This document shows positions 56,631 through 64,000 of a stretch of 64,000 bases of DNA, in pieces. A program made the position numbers and the translations under genes. Position 1 is the stretch's first letter, and each line of letters starts with the position of its first letter. The notes under the pieces are model-generated. The model did no database searches. It had not been told where the DNA came from and saw only the letters and a list, made by a program, of their open reading frames with translations. Origin of the DNA: Massospora cicadina (Eukaryota; Entomophthoromycota; Entomophthoromycetes; Entomophthorales; Entomophthoraceae); contig JAKSZP010009542.1 in assembly GCA_022478985.1 (NCBI GenBank), positions 1 through 64,000 on the forward strand. The letters run 5' to 3'.

Positions 56631-57040
56631 TCATCCCCCACTAAGAAGGAGCCCCCCACAAGAGGGTGGCTCATAGCTGGAGGCAACCACCATGAGTTCT
56701 TTCTTGGTAAGTACAGAGCCAGAGCTAGACTGCAAAACCCAGTTCACCCAGCGAGGGGAAACACGTCCAACATGGGGCTGGGTGGTTATCCCACACATGG
56801 TGGGCAGACCGTGGGGTGAGGGGCCCTGCTGGGCCAGGTCCCTCGGTGCCAGCCAGATCCCTGGTGAGGGGGAAGCCCCACCAGGATTTTGGACTGACAA
56901 TTGCTCAGGTCCAGGGTTGGCCATCAGTCACCAGCTCCCCCTGGTGCTGGTTACTTGACAACTGGGACCTGACACAACCACTGAGATGGGCTGAACCGGG
57001 GATCTGGTGGCATGCTAACAGCACAGTGAGTTCATAATAA

Positions 57041-57672
57041 AGTAACAGTCAAAAATGTCCCACTTTTTGACCACCATCTTGCCTTCAGATTGGCGGATTC
57101 AAAGTTGATGCCAACAGATTTCCTGATATAGTTTCCCTCGAGGTAAGAGTTTCAACTTCTCATACTCACTAATTTAACCTCAGATTTAGGGCAATTTGGA
57201 AACGCGGAAAGATGACATAAGTAAGTGAGGGTTTCAATCCCAAAATTAACCTTGTTTTATTTATTAATAAAAATAAACATGCTGACAAATTTATCCCAAT
57301 GACATAGGGCACCACAAATGACATCAGGAAAAAAACCAGAGTATTTGGCAAATCAGTTTGCTGCCAAATCTCAATTTTTTGTTAAGGATACAAAAAGTGG
57401 GTTGCTGCAGGATACCAGGTAAGACAAGACAAGAGCGGCCTTGAGGCCACTAGAGAGACCCATGCAAGGGCAGGAAATGAGTAAGAATTCTGAACTGAGT
57501 TCAGAATCGCGTGGGCCTGACCTTTTAAGTCGTTCTTCAGGGGAGCCCCTCCGCACTTTTCTTTGTGCCCCAGGGAGCATAAATAATAGCTTTTGAGGGC
57601 ACAGCCCAGCGCTGAGACTGCATGAACCTCAAAACCTCAAAATGTAACGATTGGTTCAACACAACTGTTATA
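57041..57672. repeat. TRIM-B right terminal repeat
   Basis: Starts AGTAACAGTCAAAAATG and ends CAACACAACTGTTATA. Collinear with 55998-56630. Confidence 0.82.
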
Positions 57673-57900
57673 GAAGGTACACACCCATCAGGCTTTGTTC
57701 CCAGTGTTTTGAAGCAGTTTTCAAACTAACAACATTTTCCAAAGACCTAATGCTTCCTTTAAGTGTTGTTAAAGATTTAACACTTGATAATCCATTTACA
57801 GAATGTATGCACCTATTGAGCTTTGTTGTCAGGGGTTTAAGGCTTTTGGTCCTTAATTTTGAGGGTTTGTCCCCATTGACTTCATGAGGACCTTTTGTCA

Positions 57901-58364
57901 TATGATGTGCAAACTTCTAATTATTTCAGCGCAAATTCCTTCATTTTACTTTACTAATTTGGCAGAAGTAAACATAGGGACAGGTGGTGAAATTTTCAAC
58001 GGGAGACTGTTACCCATTGCTCATCTACCACATGTGTGAGATTGCCCTGTGAGACAAGAGGGACAGCTGCCCTTCTTTTATCTTTTTTGTAGAAATTGGG
58101 AACGCAACCAAGTCTAAGCAGACAGGCGCTCCCCTAGACTTATAGCAGCTTATGATGCAATGATGCAGTATGATTATCCAATTCAGTAAATTAGCGCTGA
58201 TTAATTGTTTGCATACAATGTTAGGTTACATCAGATATAGTAATATAATTCTGATAATAATTTGGCATCTAAAAGGCCTTTTGTTATCATTAATTATTGT
58301 ACCTGGCTTAATCATATTATTAGGTTTGTGACATTTAGTTATCTGTCATAAAATTCATCCAGCC
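57901..58364. other. Unassigned interval
   Basis: AT-rich, no frame, no repeat ends seen. Confidence 0.35.
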
Positions 58365-60480
58365 AGCACTTGAAGTCCCCTGTCATAGACCCATCTGATA
58401 AAGATTAGACTGGACTTCCAATTGGGGTGCATGAGCACCCAGTAGAGCCAAGAATGCCGTAGGAACAGCAGTCCAATTATCTTGGATGAGTGATGTTTCA
58501 ATAAAAACGTGAGGAATAAGTTTAACAATGCACTAAAGGTCCCCAAAGCAATTAAATGGTTGTGATGGAAGCAACTGCAGTTCTTGCAAGGGCAACCCCA
58601 AGAAAGAGGGAGAAAGGGAGGATAACAACTCCTCTGGGGTTTACAATTGCTAGCCTTCATATTTAAAAGGATAAGTTCATGGGTCAACAAGGGGTGGTAC
58701 AAAGACCACTGCACAATTAATGGTGAGAGCAGGGTGAGAATGGGATCTTCACAGAGCGTTGGGGCTGAGCTCTTCCTGAACAGGGTGCTCCAGGTCCCTT
58801 AGGAAAGCAAGATTATTGGCTGACAGGTCAGGTAGAGTTCACAACTCTGCAAATAACAGAATAGAGGCACTCTGGCACTGCTCCAACTGAAGATTGGCTT
58901 CTGGAGAGCCAACAACTGACAGACAGCTAGATTTACGCCAAACATATGTGCAATAGTAGTCAACAAAGCAGCTATATTATCCAAAACAAACTGATTCATT
59001 AGATTTATGATGCATTAATGGGTGGTGGGGTCAATTGACCAGATAATCCAGTTGACGAGCATTGAAAGGAGGATCTGGGCAGGGGCGCACTTTGCCAGAT
59101 TGATTTTTGGTATCTTTAATATATATAAATAAGGTAGATGGCAGCTGCAACAAGCTGAGTGATGGTTGTAAATATTGATTGCAAAATGTGAGAAGAGTTG
59201 GAAATGAACTGACAACAGCCCTTGGGCAGGGCTATTGCCTTAAAGAAAAAATTTGGAGGTGTTACAGTATTCATCATTTGGGATTTGATGATAAGAACTG
59301 GTTGGCTGATGGGGAGGGAGGTGAAGGATGCTTGAGAGCCTGGCAAAAATTATAAAATAACTTTTATTAAAATTTTGTGAGAAATTATGAGAAGCAGGTG
59401 CTATGAAGACTACAAAATTATTAGTTCTGTGGCTCAAGCAAAAATTGACTCAATTGCAACAAAGTTATTAGTTCCATTGATATAGTTGATTCCAATCGAA
59501 AATGCAGAATCCTGTATGAAAAGAGACCAAAATTGTGATATTCAAGACAAAAATTGAGGTAGTTTATTGGTTAGAAATGAGGGATATTTATAGGGGTAGA
59601 TTTAGTAGGTATTTGTGAATATTTTTGAGGTGCACCTAAGGGAAGATCTTTTCTATTAGATGACTGATATTGCTGATTATTAAGGCCATACTTATGATGG
59701 CTAGATTTGGTAATATTCTTATTTGATGAGTCCAATCCTCTTATATGATTTTTGGCCTCATCAGATATCTTAACATCATTCTTCAAAGAAGGTTGATAAC
59801 TCTGAAGGGTGGATCGTTGGTCCAACCTAGAATTGGATATCTCCAACATAGATTTTACATTCTTATAAGAACAAGATATTAAATCTCGATCTGGAGTAAA
59901 TTTGATCATCATGGATGAATTCTCAACAACTTTTATAAACTTTTTTACATTTTTAGGCCTAAGCCAGATCAACGGTGTCAATCTGGGACTGACCACCTGA
60001 GTTGGGCTGCTTGCACACTTTGAACTGCCTGGATCTGTCTCATAGAGCTGAGGCAGCTGGGTCAAGTTGTATGATACCCAGTTCAAAATCTAAATCATAC
60101 CTCAATTTGATTTTCTGCAACAGCCAGTCAGGACCAACTCCCCCAGCTCAAAATTTGTAGACTGGGTATTAAAGTCATCACAAACAATTTTTCAAAATTT
60201 TGGCAAGATTGACCAGGGAAATGGGAAGTCCCAGGGACCTATCTATGGCCCCTGGCTTGCACAACCTCACTGCAAACCCCCTCTATCACCCTAAAAGGGT
60301 AGAGTAGGGGGAAGAGGTGGGAACAGGACATCCTTAGGAAAAGAGCAGGCAAACAGCACTTGTCTACCACATGCGATAAGTCACTCAGCTGCAACACGAG
60401 GTCCACTTGGGCCTTGGGACCCTTTTTTGTCCCAAAAGGGTATTGTTCCCTATCCAGGTGGTGAGGCTAGCTCCTGGACC
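58365..60480. repeat. Unclassified repeat R, copy 2
   Basis: Homologous to 19880-21610. It carries about 0.55 kb (59375-59930) missing from copy 1; this part holds most of a 171-codon minus-strand frame (60086-59571) that is Asn-, Ser- and Lys-rich (KNVKSMLEISNSRLDQRSTL, SSNKNITKSSHHKYGLNNQQ). The frame start lies in R itself. No domain recognised. Confidence 0.65.
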
Positions 60481-61050
60481 TACACCCCCTAGATAAATTG
60501 TTTCATTGGAAAGGTTCAAGTCATTTAGGCTGACCAAAAATGCTTCCCACTTGTCCGCTTGACCAGGGCTATATACCAATGTAGCATGTTATAATTGGGT
60601 ATCCCAAAAGAAAGCCAGAACTCAAACTCATCCTTCCAAAAGAGTATAGTCAATGGTGACTGTGATGTTACTGATGCTCTAACTACAAATTCACAAGAGC
60701 CAGCCCAGAAGCATGTGAAGGAAGAGGCTAAACCACCCTTCTACTTTTTATTGGTATGCTTGCACACCTGCAAGGCAAGCCCATCCACTGGAGGGCTTAG
60801 TAGGAGCCCTCTTTTCTTATCCCAGGACTTAATAGCTGAAAGTCCTGCTAAGTTGAAAGTCTTAGTTCTTATCAAGCCCAGCACACCTGCATGACTGCAT
60901 AGGGCCAGAATGGTTCTGTGCAGCCCTGGCGGCTCACTTGGCTCTGGCTCAAGTCATAGGGCCCTCATAATTAGCCTGATATGGCAGTGTATTGATTGCC
61001 ATTCAAACGGCCTAGAGTTTCTATTTAAATTATTATACGGTGGACCCTAT
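60481..61050. other. Unassigned interval
   Basis: A plus-strand frame 60595-60894 (99 codons) has no recognisable motif. No repeat ends seen. Confidence 0.3.
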
Positions 61051-61059
61051 TGTCATTCA

Positions 61060-62310
61060 CCCAGTAGGGTTAAAAACTGTTAGTTTGTGAGTCAGGTTTA
61101 TTGACCGGTACTTGACTGGGTTGGGCTTCATTGTGTAAGGATAAGGCATGTGCATTAATTTCTGATGGATATGCCCATTTCTCACTAACCTGCACCTGTG
61201 GAGCAGTCTGAGGCTGGCATACTAGAGAGGGGCTCATGTTGTTACTTAAGTTTACATTTGGTTGCTTACTCCCAAGCTGCCACTTTCTTTGCCTCCTTTT
61301 ACTTATTTGACTTGGCTTTTCCACCACCTTTCTAAACATTTTTGCTTCTCTAAGCTGCTCAGGGAAGACTGGTTGGGCCACTTTATAATGAGCCATGATC
61401 CCAAAGATGAGCTGTTTATGCATCTCCTTGATCAGTTTCATTTGAACTTTCCTCCTCCCATGTCACTGAAGATGCACTCTTTTTATACCTACCTTGTTTC
61501 AGCTTGTGCGTATCGACACAGTTCTGGGTGGGCTGAAAAGGGCCAAGTTTAGTTCTCTTTAAGTCTAATGTACACCTTGCATAGGATTATATTGATGTAA
61601 CCCTCAGTGTCCATGCCTGGGCAAATCATTTCATAGCCTTGTCTGTGGCTAGGTAAGCAAGAGGCAGCTTTTCTCCATTCTAAAGTAAACTAGTTCCCCA
61701 TATGCACTCAGGTTACTTATAAGTGCTACTCTAGGTCATCTTATCTCTCAGTGGTGGAAGTCCTTTAAATATCCCAAAAAGGTTTGCATCATCCTAAAAG
61801 TGGGTACATGTAATTGGGATATTAGCTGTAATCTGTTCAGGCTCCTTGCCTACCCAAAGCTTAGTGTAGGGGACTACAAAGGGGGCAGCTATGGCAGTGT
61901 CAGTGGCTTCAGCAGTAGCGAAGCTAAGGTCTAAGTTCCCTTTAGTGAGTTTTTTAGTGAAGCTTACAGCTTCTGAAAAGCGTTCTGGGCTAGCCTGATA
62001 AACCACTTCATAGCGTAGGGTTCCTCAGCACAAAAGTTAGTACGTACACAAATGCAATGAGGGCTTGGGAAATGGGTGGCCAATGTGGCCAGTTTGGTGG
62101 AAAACTTGGGACATCTTGAGATGGTCAAAATTTGGGCATATGATTCCCTTTTTGCTACATTGAAGTTGCACAGCAGGGCCTTCAAGCCCATGCTGTTCCC
62201 CCTCACCGCTGCTGCAAGGGTATGTGAGATCGGTGGATCGGGTCACTCTGCCATACCTGATTGGACAGCACAATTAAACCAGGTCGTAATTGGTTGAATC
62301 AATTTAATCA
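61060..62310 (-). pseudogene. LINE ORF1-like remnant, diverged
   Basis: Minus-strand frames 62206-61964 and 62006-61794 read PAERFSEAV-like start, KGNLDLSFATAEATDTAIAA, PFVVPYTKLWVG and PEQITANIPITCTHF. The block GxLDLxFxxxEAxDTAxAAPxV aligns with the ORF1 of the LINE derivative copy 3 (GYFDLGFTCEADAATAATVP). The downstream frame 61441-61070 is Gln-, Pro- and Ser-rich. It is more distant than copies 1 to 3. Confidence 0.45.
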
Positions 62311-62549
62311 TCTGTAAGCAAAAGTGATGCTTATGGGAAAGAAAGGTCCTAGCAAACTTTACTTTTAAAGCTCACTAATTTAGTTTTTGCTAAAAAGGTT
62401 TTATTTAATTGGATACCAAATGGGACATTCAAACCTAATCTCTGGGTATTCCATTTAGGGTTACTTATAGGTATGAAGAGTAATCGCCCCATTATATCAG
62501 CAATGCTTGATGGGCTATAGTCTAACACCAATAAATCAATTGGGGATTA

Positions 62550-64000
62550 CTTTATAGCCTAAATTTAAATATACCCTTATATTAGATTATCTGCCAAACA
62601 TTCAGGGGCTAAACCAACTAAACCCAATTCTATAGCCAATAAAATCAAACAACCCTACCCATATCTCACCAAGCCCAAACTATTTTGAGGGTAAGGCCTT
62701 CCTATGATAAAATACATAAACTAGGTCATAGGATAATGCAAACCCATATCACACTGCTGACAATGGCATGTACCTGCAAAAGATCGATAAAGGTTGCAGC
62801 AATAACGTCTCTTAACTATCCTGTAACCAAGATAGACCTCAAGCTACAAATTTAAGGTTTAACGCCCTAAAAGGATTACAGCCTTGATAAAACCTGCCAA
62901 TATAGACAAGCTTACCCAAGCTACAAGTAATCAACCCATGCGGTGAATGAAACCTATGCTGACCCTTTAAGTTTGCCACCGCCAGGTAAAACACTATGCC
63001 AGTTGGGAAAGATTATAAGCTGACACACACCAAATGAGTTGCTTAACCCATAAAAATCTTTGGAATCTTTGAAGCGATCGCTAGTCTCAGAACCCCTATC
63101 ACCAAAACTTTTACACACATCAGATGGTCTAACCCCAATCAACCTACAATACCATGTTACATGGGCTAGTTAATCACATCAAAAATTGGATACCCGATGA
63201 GGACACTCCTATAGCTGTAGCATACTTATCAACTTTAGCTAGCGGCTTGAAATCAAGGAAGGAACATATGCTCCAGAGTTATAAGCGACTAATATTTGGA
63301 TATAAATCCATGCAAGTAGGACACATGTAAAATGGTGGGGGTATATGAAGTGACAGGCGTTAGGTTAAAATATATGACTATTGTTTAGCAACTTGAGGAG
63401 GCCAAACGCAGAAAAGATCAAAATTGCTTTAAAGTCAACATTCCCCGGTATAACGCAAAGGTTAGGTTAGAATGGGCTTGAAGCTTCAGTTTTAAAATAA
63501 GTATAAACACAACAAAATTGAACTTTGGCCAAGGTATCAGTCCCCACAGACCTCAAGTTTGACTTAAGGGGCCGGTAGCAAAGCGTTGCCGTGAAGGGTG
63601 ACGACCCTTGAAAAATATTGGAGGGGTAAGCTACGTGGAGCCCCAACCCCGGGGGAAAGGATCACTTGGTTTTTGGACCTGAAGAATGGGATCCCATCTA
63701 TAAAGCCACTCAATACATGTACACGCCGTTTAGGTTATAAAAGGGTGGTGGGCGATAAGTTAACCCTCCCTATTTTATGATAGCAGCGAGGGCTCAAAAT
63801 TTTTAAACGGGTGGATGGTAATTGTAGTCTTATGAGACTGAAGTAATCAAAAATGAAATGTAAGGCAAACCAAGGATCCCAGTTTGTAAGCTTACTAAAC
63901 TAGCAATCAGTATACCAGTAGCCAGCCTAAAAAATGTCACCCCAAAGTAAGGTCCTAGGCTTAGATAGGTACGGCAGCTAGACTCGAAAATCTGGCACCT
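62550..64000 (+). pseudogene. Decayed plus-strand coding region of unknown type, cut by the window end
   Basis: Plus-strand frames look protein-like but carry regular stops: RPKRITALIKPANIDKLTQA (62870-62930), ESLKRSLVSEPLSPKLLHTS (63060-63130), LVNHIKNWIPDEDTPIAVAY and LSTLASGLKSRKEHMLQSYK (63170-63290), EKIKIALKSTFPGITQRL (63415-63465), SPNPGGKDHLVFGPEEWDPI (63645-63700) and KPRIPVCKLTKLAISIPVAS (63870-63930). Most lie in two frames. It could be a gag-like or host gene remnant. No catalytic motif was seen. Confidence 0.4.

Larger units (their letters stand above)
55998..57672. mobile_element. TRIM-like element, copy B, with perfect 5-bp duplication
   Basis: Repeats 55998-56630 (633 bp) and 57041-57672 (632 bp) around a 410 bp interior homologous to that of copy A (CCCCCCACAAGAGGGTGGC, GGTGAGGGGCCCTGCTTGGC/TGGGC, GGCATGCTAACAGC). 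The flanks GAAGG at 55993-55997 and 57673-57677 match perfectly. The right end reads TTATA for TTACA (C-to-T). It interrupts the tandem-repeat gene. No coding capacity is seen, so it would depend on a related LTR element for mobility. Confidence 0.87.
55640..57900 (-). pseudogene. Gene fragment built of 42-residue tandem repeats, split by TRIM-B
   Basis: On the minus strand units such as SLKTASKHWEQSLMGVYL, then KNVTSVKSL-TL-SIRSLE-V recur every 42 residues (126 bp). About four to five units are seen: two in 57900-57673, the others in 55997-55640. Between them lies the TRIM-like copy B. Units keep VKSLxTLxxSIRSLExV and KxASKxWEQSL. The repeats are Leu- and Ser-rich and might be LRR-like, but I cannot assign a family. 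Stops and a shift break the last units. Ends are uncertain. Confidence 0.6.

Noticed and set aside
37198..57037. Frames such as 37198-37587 and 56692-56958 as small conserved genes.
   Set aside because: They cover the TRIM interiors; the two copies do not keep a common reading frame.
63540..63660. GGCCGGTAGCAAAGCGTTGCCG and its surroundings look a little like organellar large-subunit rRNA.
   Set aside because: No universally conserved rRNA blocks could be placed in order around it, and plus-strand protein-like frames cover the same bases.
1..64000. CRISPR arrays, tRNA genes, operons or bacterial promoters.
   Set aside because: No regularly spaced short repeats and no tRNA-like cloverleaf were seen; all coding evidence is eukaryotic retrotransposon type.

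Overview
The window looks like a heterochromatin-like, repeat-saturated stretch of a eukaryotic nuclear genome, most plausibly a filamentous fungus (possibly a basidiomycete with an expanded genome; this placement is inference). Nothing prokaryotic is present: I see no operons, no ribosome binding sites and no long intact host genes. What can be read is decayed retrotransposon sequence: Ty3/gypsy LTR elements including a chromodomain-bearing one, LINEs with an endonuclease, reverse transcriptase and C-terminal zinc-binding domain, ORF1-only LINE derivatives, short non-coding LTR elements, solo LTRs, and two unclassified repeat families. Nearly every reading frame is broken, often by changes that look like C-to-T or G-to-A transitions.

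Left part (1-18.4 kb): gypsy-1 on the minus strand, its 5' half with LTR-A at 4495-5246 and its 3' end outside the window; an ORF1-only LINE derivative on the minus strand (6421-8325) and a second on the plus strand (10425-12335); then LINE-2 on the plus strand (about 13.9-18.4 kb), split inside its reverse transcriptase by a solo LTR-A with a perfect 5-bp target duplication. Middle (18.4-36.5 kb): unclassified repeats R and S; LINE-4 on the minus strand with another solo LTR-A in its reverse transcriptase; then a probable non-autonomous LTR element (29445-34619). Its interior holds a minus-strand fragment of the transcriptional co-repressor SIN3, and its 3' LTR is split by a third ORF1-only LINE derivative with a perfect 17-bp target duplication.

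Right part (36.5-64 kb): a miniature LTR element (TRIM-like copy A), then a nested stack. LINE-5 is interrupted by gypsy-3, gypsy-3 by gypsy-2 (a chromovirus), and gypsy-2 by a solo LTR-A; LINE-5 is also hit by a solo LTR-E. I could rejoin the interrupted frames and see target duplications at each level. Further right are repeat S copy 2, a minus-strand gene fragment made of 42-residue tandem repeats split by TRIM-like copy B, repeat R copy 2, another LINE ORF1-like remnant, and a decayed plus-strand coding region that runs off the window.

The most interesting items are the SIN3 fragment between matching LTRs, the ORF1-only LINE derivatives (comparable in layout to mammalian HAL1), the paired TRIM-like elements, the four-level nest, and the split 126-bp tandem-repeat gene. 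Boundaries given to the base come from LTR termini and target duplications read by eye; domain boundaries inside decayed frames are approximate.
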